A stretch of DNA of 64,000 nt, taken from Argopecten irradians (Eukaryota > Mollusca > Bivalvia > Pectinida > Pectinidae). The stretch covers positions 13,766,008 to 13,830,007 of the forward strand of contig NC_091134.1 in the NCBI RefSeq assembly GCF_041381155.1, written 5' to 3'. The number at the start of each line of letters is the position of its first letter. Position 1 is the stretch's first letter. A program made the translations under genes and the position numbers. This document shows, piece by piece, positions 35,731 to 48,385 of this stretch. The notes under the pieces are model-generated. The model ran no database searches. It saw only the letters and a list, made by a program, of their open reading frames with translations, and was not told the DNA's origin.

Positions 35731-38700
35731 ATGGCTTCAGAACACAAGCGTAAGCCGCAAGAAGATCAAGAAGGACCAACAGAACCAAAGAAAACGTGTA
35801 ACCCCAATGACGATAACAATATTTTTGTAAATTTTCCTGGTAACTATATCAGACGGTTGGCTAACATTTGTGAGCATAGTATATGTCATTCGGGAGTAGA
35901 CCCGATCAACGTTCTGAAGTTGAGACCACTTGTCTTCATGCGGTGTAACGCCGCTGATTCAACGCCGTTTAGTGAAGCATATTGTAAAGTCAGTCAGCTC
36001 AGAGACAGGACTAATAATAAACGTCAAGTGTTTGGCAGTATATTCAGAAAAGGCCTTGATATTTTGCTGGGATATTGCAAAAATCGAACAATACCGGACG
36101 ATCCACAAGAGAGGCTCGTACTTGAAAAACTTCTTCGCTACTTGGTTAACGAAGGTGTGTAATTTTAAGTTGATCATACCATTACCTGTTAATTATGTAT
36201 AAATATGTCTCTACATCTGAAATATTGGCCTACATTTGTAGTCATCATGTGCCGACCGTCCACCGTTTGTAAATGAATATATGGCCTAGGTAGCATGCTG
36301 GGATGAAGGGCTACCAAGTTTGTTCAGATGAATGACCTTGCCTATCATTCAAGGTCACATGGGCAAATTAGGCTATAATCTTTAAACAATTTCTTGTGAA
36401 TAACTAAGAGACCTAGAGACCTTATATTGGGCCTGCACAATGTGTGAATGAAGAGCTACAAGGTTTGTTCAAATGAATGACCTTGACTCCCATTCAAGGT
36501 TACAGGTGTCAAAGCAGTTTGTTCAAATGAATGACCTTGACTCCCATTCAAGGTTACAGGTGTCAAAAAACGTTAAAATCTTTAAACAACTTCTTGTAAA
36601 TAACTAAGATGACTAGAAATGTGACATTTGGCCTGCAGAATGCATGAATGAACAGCTAAATTTACCAATTTGTAAAATGAATGAACCTAATCTCCATTCA
36701 AGGTCACATCAGTTAAATAAGCTACAATATCATCTTTAATAAGTTACAATGTTATTAGTGTGCACAGTTATTATCTCATGATACATCATTATTGAACATT
36801 GTTTTTTATTTATAATTAACCGGTACATTTATTCAATTTTTTCATCAAATTGAAATATAATTATTTTATAAAAAATCATTTATTTTTCGACTTTAAAAAC
36901 GAAATTATTTGGCAAGTCTAAAATGTTTTCAGATTCATAACTCATGAAATTGGAAAAGTTCTAGCCTAAATCTCATTGGGAATGGGGCCGAACATCAGCC
37001 CCTGAGAGACCCTAGAAAAGCCTGTAATTGAAGATGTGTTTTGCTATCTGTCACAGTGATAGTCAAATTATGCACACAAAGCGAAAGCATATTCGAATTC
37101 ATATGAGACTAAAACACAATTATAAGAAATCGGTCATCTGATGGGTGAAGGGAGATAACTCTTTCATATTTATCTGTCTATTTATTATGTACAACTATAC
37201 AATATTTGGTAAAAGTTTATAAAACAAATAAAATAATAGATCAAGTACTGCTGATCTTTCTCAAATTTATAAGCTTTGCCTAAATTTAATCAAATTATAT
37301 TATTCACTGCAGCACAACCAGCACTCTAGATAATTCTTTGTATGCAGGGTTTTTTCACCCGACCCTTCAAAACTTGAGGGGCAATTTTAATATCATGAAT
37401 ATAACATTTACAATTTTTACAGGGTTGTTCTTCTATCACCTAAAGAAATGTGTTTCTCTGTAAAAGTTATATACATTAGTTTTAAATTAAATGTATTTGA
37501 TTTTCTGAATTATTTGCATGAAATGAAACCATCTAATGCATCTCAAAGGAACGAAGGCATATGCATGTACATACTGCGACAGGGTTGCTTATAACATTGG
37601 CATTGTATCCGATATTACATGAAATAACACAATGTAACGCATTTCAAACGAAAGAAGGCATATATATGCATGCTTACTACGACAGATTAATGTGCCATGA
37701 GTACTGAAAGAGTTAAAATATGGCTGACTTTTTAAAATATGGCTGACTTTTTAGTGGTTTTTTGACCACAACATACATTTTCATTACCTAACAAGCGCCC
37801 TCCTTTATTATACTTTTTAAGCACCCTGGATGCTAATTACAGCAAATATGTTTACTATTCAGGTGATCGTTTACTGGGCCTATAGGTAGGCTTTTTGTTT
37901 CATATCATACATACATTGTTATACATGTAGATATATAGACACATGCTAATGTTTTGGCAATTTTAAGAAAATTTCATTGATATTTTCTCCTTTTTTTCTT
38001 TTTCAGAGATTCAGTCTCCTCTCCTTGGCTTGGCAGAGTTAGAAGATACTGACCTTTCTATTGTGCTTACAAATCATCTCTTCGGGCAGTTATCACTCAC
38101 ACCCAAACATGTTATTGATAAAAACAGTGCTGGGAAAAAGACAAAATGTCCATGTTCACAAAGTTGTGGTATGCCATGTAATTTTGGAGATACAAGTATA
38201 GGTAAATACTATTTTTATCTAATGATTGATGTCACTATTTTCAAACTGTCTTTATCGGGGTATGAAAGAAAATTTGTTAGCAAACTGTGTGATTCTGCAT
38301 AGTGGATTCTCACAAAGTTTGCAAACAAAATTTATTTCATAACCAGATGGAGTTAAAGAGATAATTCGGTGAGGCTAATTCTGTTACATATAACTACAAA
38401 GCAAAACATGACATAAATGTATTGTTCTATATTCCTTATGAAACATATACATGTAACAAGAAATTTCACGACATTGTTAAGTATTTTGATTGATACCGTT
38501 GGACTTCCAAATCGTTGATCAATACGATTAAACAAGTACAACATGTACGCTGTAGTACCCACACCCGAGCCAAACTCATGCATGTTACACAAATGCAATA
38601 CACAACCACTGAGTAATTGATGAAATTATATTTAGACAAGAACATGCATCTAATAAGGTAAACACACTACTGTAAGAGCAATTTGAGTAGATCTAGACAA

Positions 38701-40000
38701 TAAAATCTTTACTACATTGACAAGGGCCAGGGTTCCGCATACAAGACATCCGACCATAAATTCACTGCAGTGGGCTTTTCTGGCATATCACAGTAAAACC
38801 AAGTAATCTAATTTATATTAGAACTGGGTTGTTTCCGAAACATGTGCAAATTTTAATGTATTCTTAGACTGAATTGTCCCTTTAAAACATAGTGACATCA
38901 ATACTTATAATAAATTTTTGAGACTTCTCCTTGATGAAAATAGTTTAAACGTACAATTCCATTGATTTTCTAATTGAGTACTTTTTCTAAATCAATACGC
39001 AATGATAACATCGGGTTTTAACGTCATTCTCAGACTTTTGAAATGATCATAGTATGAAGAAACAAAAACTTTTCAGTGGTGGTAGTGGTGTAAAGTAAAT
39101 AACTTTCGTAAATGTGTAAAAAAAAAAAAAAAAAAAATACTAATTTGTCTGCTCCTGTTTGTGAAATAGAAAAAATGCCATTTGTCAGCGGTGTAGCATC
39201 TTTAATGTTTTGTTACTACATGTACCTGCTGTTTCTCAGAAAGTACAGTATTAGGGAATTCAGAGCAGAAACAGACAGCAGTTTGCCCCTTGTACAGCTG
39301 CCTTATATTTGATCTATATCTTTTTACCTGTCTCCTTATTACTTTACAAACAGTGTAGGTTTTATTTACAGGAAATGAAGAAGTTTGGCATGGAAACCTC
39401 GATGTGATTATCAACCATGATGTGGTACTAAGCAACCCACTGATAGATGAATCAGACAGTCCTGGAAAAGCATCTGGTGAAGTAAAGGCCTCCATACTAC
39501 CCAGAAACAATCAAACTATTGCACAGTCTGTGGTGTTCTCATTTCTTCAAAAACAAAGTCATCCAGGGAAGCATGCATTATGTCCCTGTATTGGTGTTGC
39601 ACGTAATGACCTAATTATTTATTTTTATGATTCGGAATATGACGTTCTTTTAGAGAGCTCACTCATACCATTGCGTCCTGATTCAGGCATCACACCTCAT
39701 ACCAAGCTTAGTACAACAGCTATAATTGTATCTTGGTTAGTCATGAATCATAGATTTTTGTGTAGTGGTTTACCTGAGGATCTTAAATCGAATGCAGCAG
39801 CTGAGTTTTTTGAACAGGCGAACGGTAAACTTGAGGTTTATAGAGGTAGTTTGAGGTTAGGAAATGTTGAAAGTTTGTCATATGCCTATAGCGATGATAG
39901 CGATGAAGAAGTAGAAACACCTGCATATTTGTCCGATGTAAGATCAGAATTTTACGCAATTTCAAGAGCAAGTCTCAACAACAGGTATCAGTACAGCTAG
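35731..40000 (+). CDS. Gene 3: unassigned protein, PD-(D/E)XK-like C-terminal half (3 exons)
   Basis: Exons 35731-36154, 38007-38201, 39372-40000; both introns GT-AG, phase 1; 1248 nt, 415 residues plus stop. The ATG (AAAATGG context) opens with a charged N-terminus, KRKPQEDQEGPTEPKK, a possible nuclear signal. Exon 1 then looks helical (YIRRLANICEHSICHSGVDP). Exon 2 has a cysteine cluster KCPCSQSCGMPCN. Exon 3 reads EVWHGNLDVIINHDVV, then GEVKAS about 40 residues on, then NNQTIAQSVVFSFLQKQ, and a beta-rich tail. D...ExK followed by a Q-x3-Q helix is the usual arrangement of PD-(D/E)XK nucleases; this is a hypothesis, not an assignment. It ends in an acidic SDDSDEEVE stretch. It lies on the strand opposite to the receptor pair, between them. 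Confidence 0.7.
36240..36770 (+). repeat. Tandem-core repeat with 'AATGAATGACCTTGA' units, copy 2
   Basis: Begins GTCATCATGTGCCGACCGTC-CACCG, the inverse of the end of the copy at 25622-26215, then diverged units with GGGATGAAGGGCTACCAAGT and CATTCAAGGTCACATGG. One 50-60-bp piece with CAAATGAATGACCTTGACTC is present twice almost identically at about 36462 and 36516. In intron 1 of gene 3. Confidence 0.8.
38224..38364. repeat. Partial copy of the 'TTGATGTCACT' foldback
   Basis: Resembles the element at 48229-48379 (TATGAAAGAAA-TTTGTT-GCAAACTGT ... GATTCTCACAAA-TTTGCAAAC). In intron 2 of gene 3; a matching right end, AGTGACATCAATACTTATAA, occurs at about 38890. Confidence 0.55.
39060..39206 (+). 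mobile_element. 'GATGCTCCACCGC' MITE, copy D, truncated
   Basis: Right half only, ending TTTGTCAGCGGTGTAGCATC-TTTAA, with an A18 run inside. In intron 2 of gene 3, close to the exon 3 acceptor. Confidence 0.7.
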
Positions 40001-41309
40001 TAATTTTTAAATTCAGTAGCAAACTGGGATACTATTGTTTTCATGCTCCCAGGTTCCTTGAATTTGTTAATAGCTAGTCATTATGTCATCTGAGACAAAG
40101 GGTAAGGATGACCTACATGTATAGTCATCATGTTTTGTTTTCATGTTCCCATGAGGTTTGTTGAATTTGTCAATAACTAGAAGATCTAATTGTTTCTAAT
40201 ATCATTAGGTATAATATATATTGAGACCTAAAATTTGATCTGACAGTAGCATTCTAGGTCACAGGGATCATAATACTAAAAAGTTTTAACAACTCCTTGT
40301 GAATAATTTAGATGCCTAGAGACCTGATATTAGACCTACAAAATGCAAGAATGAAGAGCTACCAAGTTTGGTTAAATGAATTACATTGTACCTTGACCTT
40401 TACTAAGGTCATTGGGGTCAAATAACTGAAACATTTAAAGGATTTTGTTTTCAATAATTATATTACTAATAGGATATGTAGAGACCTAATGTCTGTAGCA
40501 TGCTGGGATGAAGGACTGCCAGGTTTGTTAAATGAATGACCTTGACCTTCATTCAATGTCACATGTGTCAAAAAGATCAGCTTTTCAAAAGCTGGGAACC
40601 CTAGAACCTGATATTAAACAATACATGTATTATGATGAAATGCTACTATGTTTATTAAAATCAATATCCTTGCCTTCAGTCAAGGTCACAGGGTCAAATA
40701 GACATTAGTATGTCATGAGTTTAAACAGATTAACATCAGGCAGCTTGATTACAAATTGTCATATATGGTACTAAAAGTTTTCATTTTACATACGTGTAAT
40801 CGGAATTGGAATTTTTTTTCCATGTGTAAGTTTCCACAGATATATATTATCCATTAATCAGTACATATAGCTGTGTCTCAGAAGCCAGGCCAGTTACTGA
40901 CTGGGCATTCTATACTAATGAATTTAAGAATGTTATGAAATTTTACATGTGCAAAAATGACACATTCTTTTTATGGTCTAGTAATGCTATTTTTTAGGTT
41001 TTCAATTTGTTTGCACTTTTCCGTATTACCATGGAAAACATTGCTGAAAATATCATGGTAAATGGTAAATGTTTAACTTGCAAAAACTCCACCCATCATT
41101 GTGTATATAGTCTAATATAAATGTCAAGGCTGTTATACCTGATTCATCAATTGCAGCCCCGCTCTACTTGAATTATACTCCAATCTTGTCTTTAGCTCAA
41201 CTTCCTTTTTTCCTGGTTTTTTTTCATACACATAAGTCTCCACAATCAAACTATTCTCATTGGCAGGGGGATAATCTGAGATGACTATGTCCTTGTTATA
41301 TTTAACTAA
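40001..41309. other. Intergenic with decayed 'CATTCAAGGTCAC' repeat units
   Basis: Units related to the 36240 repeat at about 40220-40720 (e.g. TGCTGGGATGAAGGACTGCC and AATGACCTTGACCTTCATTC). No gene recognised; the minus frame at 41133-41324 has no domain features. Confidence 0.55.
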
Positions 41310-41929
41310 TAAGGATATATACATAGAGACCTAATGTCTGTAGCATGCTGGGAATGAAGGACTGGCCAGGTTTGTTAAAATGAATGAACCTTGACATTCA
41401 TTCAATGTCACATGTGTCAAAAAAAATAGAATGCTGGGAGACCTAGAGAACCCGATATAGAACCATACATGGTACATGAATTCAAACAGGATAATCATCA
41501 GGCAGCTTGATTACAAATTGTCATATATTGTATTTAAAGTTTTAAATTTTACATAATCAGAAATTTTGTTCGCAATAAGAACGTTTTTCACGGATACATA
41601 TTGTCCATTAATCAGTACATATCTCTGTCTCGTAAGTTCACATGTTACAGGCTGAGCACAATTTTTGCTATTTATGAATGCTCTGAAAATTGTACATGTG
41701 CAAAAATATTTTGACACATTATATTATAATTAATAAAATGTTACTATTATTCATTACTCTTTAATTAGAATTTCATGTATGTTTTATAATCATATGGCAC
41801 TTAGCTCACATGAACATTTCAGTGGAATTGTTTAATTAAAATTCTATTAAAAGGTGCAACATACAACCAAATTTAAATCACATGAGAAATTTTGTTTGAT
41901 ACATAACAAATTTGTACATGTAACCTCAG

Positions 41930-42514
41930 TCCATGGGTCCGTCCCGTCCTTCCATCCGTTAACAATATCTATCGTTACCCGCTATTTCTAAAGTACTGAA
42001 TGGGATCTATCCTCATATTTCATCTGTGAGGTTACCCTAGAACCCTTAGCTGTGTCATGTTGAACGTTTGTATAACCCGATCAGTCAAACAAGAATGGCC
42101 GACAGGCCAGTATCTTGGGATTTTATTGATGAAGTTTGTTACCCATTGCTTTTTCTTAGTTTCAATCTACTGAACCCTTTGGTCCCCGTTTTAGTCCATA
42201 CGAGATTTTGAGACTGATAGGAAAGAACAAAGAACAGTTGCCGCCAGGCCTCCATCTTGGGATTTCGATAGTTAAAAGTTGATGGTAATTGGCTATTACT
42301 CAGATAGTAAACACGAAGTGATCCGCTACTCAAAATTATCATATGTAAGTTTCCACCCTAGGCTGACCTAGTTGATCATTATATTGCATTTTGGGACCGC
42401 GATCGGTTAACAAGATGGCCGCCATTGGCATGCCAAATTGGATATTTTGTTATTCAAAGTTTTGTTATTGCGCCTATTTCTCAAGGAATTACTGAAAGGA
42501 TCTTGTCTCAAAAT

Positions 42515-42591
<77 letters not shown>

Positions 42592-43090
42592 TAGGTTTCC
42601 CCTAGGTGAAACCTAGTTTGAGCCGCTGTGATTGTGAATTTTGTGTACCCGATCGTTCAACCAAAATTGCTGCCACACAGCCAACTATGAATTTTTATAT
42701 CAAAGAAGTTTTGTTTAGACGGCTATTTCTCAGAAAGTGTTGAATGGATTCTTTCCTGCAAAGAATTTCACATGTAGGGTTCTCCTAGGCCCTAGTTTGT
42801 GCATCAATTTGTGGATTTGTGTGGGACCGATTTGATCAACAAGAATGGTCCACCAAGGTGCAGTTTATCTAGGCTTTGTGAATAGTTTCGAGTTTGTTAC
42901 CCGCTATATTCTCAACAAGGTACTTCTAAGGTAATCTGTCTCGAAAATGTTATATGTAGTATGTTTGAAAAAGTTTAAAAATGATAGAAGACAAAGATCC
43001 ATCTATCCCTCTTGTTCAATATATAGATCAGTTCTTTGATGGGCGCCAAGATCCCTCTGGTCATCTCTGTTATAATCATAGTCGCGCATA
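41930..43090 (+). mobile_element. Tandem-core interspersed repeat, noisy copy 2
   Basis: About six to seven units of the ~155-bp core (AAGAATGGCCGACAGGCCAG, CAAGATGGCCGCCATTGGC and others), opened by GTCCTTCCATCCGTTAACAA as in copy 3 and closed by CAAGATCCCTCTGG-TCATCTCTGTT, a degraded form of the terminal hairpin. Confidence 0.75.
42518..42589. repeat. 72-base poly-A run
   Basis: An uninterrupted A homopolymer replacing a few bases in a repeat unit (before ATGTAGGTTTCCCCTAGG). The poly-lysine frame over it is meaningless. Confidence 0.95.
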
Positions 43091-43989
43091 TCTCACGAGA
43101 ACATGTGAAAAAATTAATGATGTATAGGATTTGATTTATATGTAAAGCTCGTCGAGATCTTGTCAAATAAGGTACCACACAATGTGGCATAAAAAAAAGA
43201 ATAAGAAATCACAAGATAGTGTTTAGAGAAAATAACCATTTTGATAAAAAAATAGCAACAAGGAATGAGAGTCTGTGGTAGTGTAAGGAAAAATATGGAG
43301 TCATTCTTACAGAATAAAAGAAATATACTTAATTATTGATACATTTAGATAAAATGACAAGTTCCTTCTTCCTCTGTATATACCTATCAAATCGGTTAAA
43401 GAAATTAGTGAATAATATGTGTAATGGCCTCTTTATTTATCGGACCCTAAATCTACCAAATTTTCAAAGTCAGTAATTATAAAAACTTAATTGACTTGCA
43501 TTATGAAATAGTTGGACTATGCCCCAGATAAAAACATAATGATAATTTTGGTTGTCATAAAGTCTGTTTTTTTGCTCTATAACCAAGGTGGTATACACAC
43601 ACATATTGTCATAAATTATTCATCCTAGTTCGAAAATATTGTGCTCAAATTTGTCATATTTTTTTTCATAAGTTCTTCTACTATTAAACAGGAGCAATAG
43701 AGCAAAAACCGAGTACAAACTTATTTTTTAAAGGAATTTAGGCAGACACGATGAATACATCATATTTTGAGAAATATAAAAGTTGTTCTTAGAATGCGCT
43801 TCTGATGGTTAACCTAGATGAAAAACTGCGATAAAGAAAAGGTAAATTATTTGGAATGAAAATATTCCACGATTTTGCATATATTTTATGTGTAATAAAA
43901 ATGGTTGCCATGGCAAACATAGAACTTGCTAATACAGTTACCTAATAACACAATCAGAAATTATGTCGATTATGTAGGTTTTAAATTTG

Positions 43990-45704
43990 AAATGGCTAGA
44001 TTTAACAATCTTGAAATATACAGACTTAGAAAAATAGCGGGATTGGGGGAGCCACAAAGAGGACCCTTCCCATACCGATCATAGCCAGTTATAAAATGAA
44101 ATGAAAGTAACAATATTTCCCACCCTTAGAATTTGTCATTTTCATCATTATTTCTGGTAAAACAACCACGATTGTCTTAAGAATGTTTTTCTTTCATACC
44201 GTACGGATGTGATACGTGGGCTGGACTAGAAACGAATACAGCTCATCGCCGCCTGAAGGCTGGATTGCATGGCCAACCCATGTCAATAAAGCCTCCGTTA
44301 CGCTCACGGGCAACATCATCAAAACTACTTCTATATTCCTCAGGTACAATTATTAAAAACCTGTGGTTTTCATAAACTTGATCTTTTTTTACCTATCAAA
44401 AGATGCACACAACGGAATTTATAGTAGAAAATCCACACTTAATTCGTTTGTCCAGGTGTATGGAAAAATTGTGACTGTTCCTCCGGTGGTCAAAATTCGT
44501 GATAATAAATTATGATGTAAAAAGTGCAATTAAACTACCATTTAAATGAAAGCAAATACTCTTACATAATGTGGATATGAAGGATAGGAATTCTATTCGT
44601 ACCCTCTTGGCTCACAAAATGTTTCGCACAACACGCCTCGGCCAAGCCTCGAGGAGTTTTACTACTCCTTTGTATGACTAACTCCGGATAGATAGGTCCC
44701 TTTCCATTCTCATATCCACATATAAATAGTCTTATAAAAACTAGCTAATCTGCTTTAACATTCAACTTTACAGAACAATAAATAAATATTCCCTATTACT
44801 AACGTATATTGGCTGTTAGAGATCCACCTTTTATATGCAAGATACTTTCTCATAAAATATTTCCGATATAAACTAATATATCATCAATCATTTATATGGT
44901 TCCTTCTAATCCCACCATTTTACACATGTTCGTTCAAAACGGAAATTATGGTATTTTTGCATCCAAATGCGTTTGACCATAATTATCACAATGTCAGTTA
45001 ATTATAGTTTAATTTCTGGAAAAAATAATATATACGATCACTTACATAATAGGCCATAAGCAGCCAAACATGGCCATGTCAAACACTTTAAGATTATGTC
45101 AAAGGTCATGTTGATATGGACAGTCACATTGTCCTAGTTTAACGTACGCGCCCATCCCAATCATTATTATTCAATTATTAGAATGGAGTCTTATGTTATA
45201 ATTATTTCATGAAAAGTAGATTGGTTGATGCCATTCTAATACTTAATTCATATCTCTCTTTCGGGTGATCCATTTTTTGCGAGGTTTATAGATGTTAATA
45301 CAATTCATGTCGAAATCAAGATTTGTTAAACCCTAAAAATAGATTTTCCAAAGGTCTATTACAGCTCTAATCTGAAAGCTCGTAGTTTTAAGGTGTGTTA
45401 ATTGAGTAATATTAATTTCCCTGATCTGATGTTCGATTTGCCTATCTGGTGGATTTCCTGTTTTAAAATCCCTTGCGGTTCAGACTCGAACATGTAATGG
45501 ATTATCAGTAAATGTATGCATTAAAATATTAACAAACAGATAAAATGGATCTTATGGAAAAATTGTAAAGATTGACTGGGTATTAATTTGTTTTCTTTAC
45601 CGATAGACTCTCATACGTCTTTCTTGGATAAAGAAATGTCCGTCCCCACTCTTCTTAGAATCGATTGTATTATACCGTCTGATTATATTAGCTTCTGTTC
45701 TTTA
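43990..45704. repeat. Tandem duplicate, noisy copy
   Basis: Matches 45705-47240 end to end but about 180 bp longer, almost entirely through one- or two-base insertions. Confidence 0.75.
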
Positions 45705-47240
45705 CAAGATTTGAAATGCAAGATTAACATCTTAAAATAACAGACTTTGAAAAATAGCGGATTTGGGGGCCACAAAAGACCCTTCCCATACCTATAGTCC
45801 TTTAAAAATGAAATTGAAGTACAATATTTCCACACTTAGAATTTGTCATTTTCATCATTATTTCTGGAAAACAACCAGATTGTAGAATGTTTTCTTTCAT
45901 ACCTACGGATGTGATACTGGCTGGTCTAGAACAATACACTCATGCCGCCTGAGGCTGTATTGCATGGCTACCCATGCAATAAAGCCTCGTTACGTCACGG
46001 CATCAACAAAACTTCTATTTCCTCGGTACAATTTTAACATTTTTTCATAAACTTGACTGGTTTTACTATCAAAGATGCAAACAACGGAATTTTTATTGAA
46101 AATATCACGTAATTTTTCATGTATGAAAAATTGACTTTCAGCCGTGGATTTGGCGGGATATTATAGTTGTAAAATTGCAATTAAACGTCAGGTATGAAAG
46201 AAAAATACTCTTTCATAAGTGGATATGAAGGATAGGAATATTCTACCCTCGGGATCACAAAATGTTGCAAAACCCTCGGCAAGCCTCGGGTTTTACTACA
46301 TTTTGTGACCCTCGGATAGAATATCCCTTTCCTTCATATCCACATATGAAAGAGTCTTATAATACTGCATGCTTAACTATTCGGCAGTAGTTTATAAACT
46401 ATTTTCAACATTCAACTTTCAGACTAAATACAAATATTTCCTACGTTTATTGGCTGTAAATCATCTTTTTATTGCAAGATACTTTCATATAATATTTCGA
46501 TATAAACTATATATCATCATCATATATTGTTTTTATTCCACCATTTTACACATGTTCTTCAAACGTGAAATAATGTATTTTTGCATCCAAATGCGTTTGA
46601 CCACAATTATACATTTGTAGTTAATAAGGAAATTTCTTAATTATTGTTTTTTTATAAAAAAAAAATATATACTATCACTTCATATAGCCATAAGCAGCCA
46701 ATCATGGCCATTCAAACAATTTAAGAATGATGTCAAAGGTCATGTTGATTGACTCACTTGTCCTGTTAACGACGCGCCAGCCCAAGCTTTATTATCAATA
46801 TTAGAATGGAGTCTTATGTTATAATTTTCCAGAAAAGTAGATGTTTCCATTCTATTCTTAATTTATCTTTCGTGATCATTTTTGAGGTTATGAGGTAAAA
46901 CAATTCATTCGAATCAAGATTTGTTAAACCAGATATTCCAAATGTCTATTAATCTCTTATCTGAATCTCGTAGTTAAGGTGTGTTATTGTATATTAATTT
47001 CCCGAGCTGATGTTCGATTTTCATATCGGTGGATTTCTGTTTCAAAATCCCTGAGGGCGACGAACATTAATGGATATCAGTAAAGTATGCAATAAAATAT
47101 TAACAAACAGATAATTTGATCTTATGGAAAAAGTGAAAGATTGACTGTATTAATTTGTTCTTTACGAAGAGACTCATACGTCTTTCTTGGATATAGAAAT
47201 GTCCACTCTTCTAGAATCGATGTATTATACTTGATTATAT
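45705..47240. repeat. Tandem duplicate, clean copy
   Basis: Starts near TTGAAATGCAAGATTAACAT and ends with the segment TCATACGTCTTTCTTGGATA ... CTTCTAGAATCGATGTATTA. No gene recognised in it. Confidence 0.75.
46205..46355. repeat. Foldback with 'ACCCTCGG' core
   Basis: CTCTTTCATAAGTGGATATG-AAGG at the left is inverse to CCTTCATATCCACATATGAA-AGAG at the right; CACAAAATGTTG and CATTTTGTGACCCTCGG pair inside. A noisy duplicate occurs at about 44560-44740. Confidence 0.8.
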
Positions 47241-48228
47241 TAATTTGTGCTTTACAAAGAGACACATAGGTCTTTCTGAAATACAGAAATGTCCGCTCTT
47301 CTAGACTCGATTTACCCAATTCAGTCCTGACCTTATGGGCGTCTTAAATTAATGTGGCATGAGGGTTTAAGTCAGAACCAGATTTTAAGGTTCAACTGCC
47401 ATCTCATACTCATAACTATGCAATGGGAATTGAACAATATGTGTTTTCCGTATCTATTTATAGAAATCTTCATCCCTCAACAGTGCAAACCTTATATATG
47501 AATTGGGATTATGCCATAAAAGGAAACTGCGATTTTTTGAATTTAATCATAAATGTTAGAAATGCATCAACCCTCGATGAACAAGGATAAAACAATAAAA
47601 TGCTGCTCGAGAAAGTTACACGAGAATTATCTTATAAAAGAAAAACAAAATTGATAAGCATAATGTAAGTAAATATAAATACATGAATATCAAAAATTAT
47701 TTTTTTAAAATCACACAAAATCTTCAAAATAAAACATGAATTCCTCCGAGTAAAAACTAGAAGATGAGGAAAATATAATTGATTTATCTTTCAAAACAAC
47801 CGATCAACACCTGGAGGGGGGATAAATTAATCCTCAAAGCTTGTAATTCCATTATAATCCGTAAGTTATTCGAAGTTTCCTTTTGTTAATACTTATAATG
47901 GTTTTGATGATTAGATTGTACCTTATGCACGACATAATAACATAAAAGCCTAAAGACAGAGGAATCCCCCAGCGGAACTTATCACAGCGATAGGGGACGG
48001 ACAGGTGTAAAACTGTTTATCACAACTTTCCAGTTCAGTGATGCCATACGGCAATATCATGAATATCGTAAGACACACGTGTAATTACATTGTGATGGCA
48101 CAGATGATTATGACGTCATAACCAATATATATGACACCGTATGATTGTAGTGTAGTTAGACTAAAAAGACACATTCGAGCCTGATTACTACTGTTTTATA
48201 TAGAGACTTCATTTGAAGTTGTGCTTTT
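47241..48228. other. Intergenic, nothing recognised
   Basis: A second, shorter copy of the AAATGTCCGCTCTTCTAGA motif lies at about 47285. Nothing else stands out. Confidence 0.4.
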
Positions 48229-48379
48229 TAAGCATTGATGTCACTTTTTAAAATTTCTTCATGGTATGAAAGAAAGTTTGTTTGCAAACTGTAAATCCGC
48301 GTAGCCGATTCTCACAAAAATTTGCAAACACAATTTATTTCATATCCCGATGAAATTAAAAAATAGTGACATCTATGCT
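48229..48379. mobile_element. Foldback MITE, 'AAGCATTGATGTCACT' ends
   Basis: AAGCATTGATGTCACTTTTT at the left, AAAATAGTGACATCTATGCT-T at the right; about 150 bp. Confidence 0.75.
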
Positions 48380-48385
48380 TATAAT

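Larger units (their letters stand above)
41310..45704. other. Indel-rich segment, probable unpolished assembly patch
   Basis: Its left end (41310-41720) repeats 40470-40970 and its right end (43990-45704) repeats 45705-47240, in both cases with many scattered one-base insertions. Repeat units inside it (41930-43090) show the same noise against the clean array at 48386. A real segment of DNA, but its sequence and copy number should not be trusted. Confidence 0.6.

Noticed and set aside
42425-42616. Poly-lysine ORF
   Set aside because: Product of the 72-base A run within a noncoding repeat.
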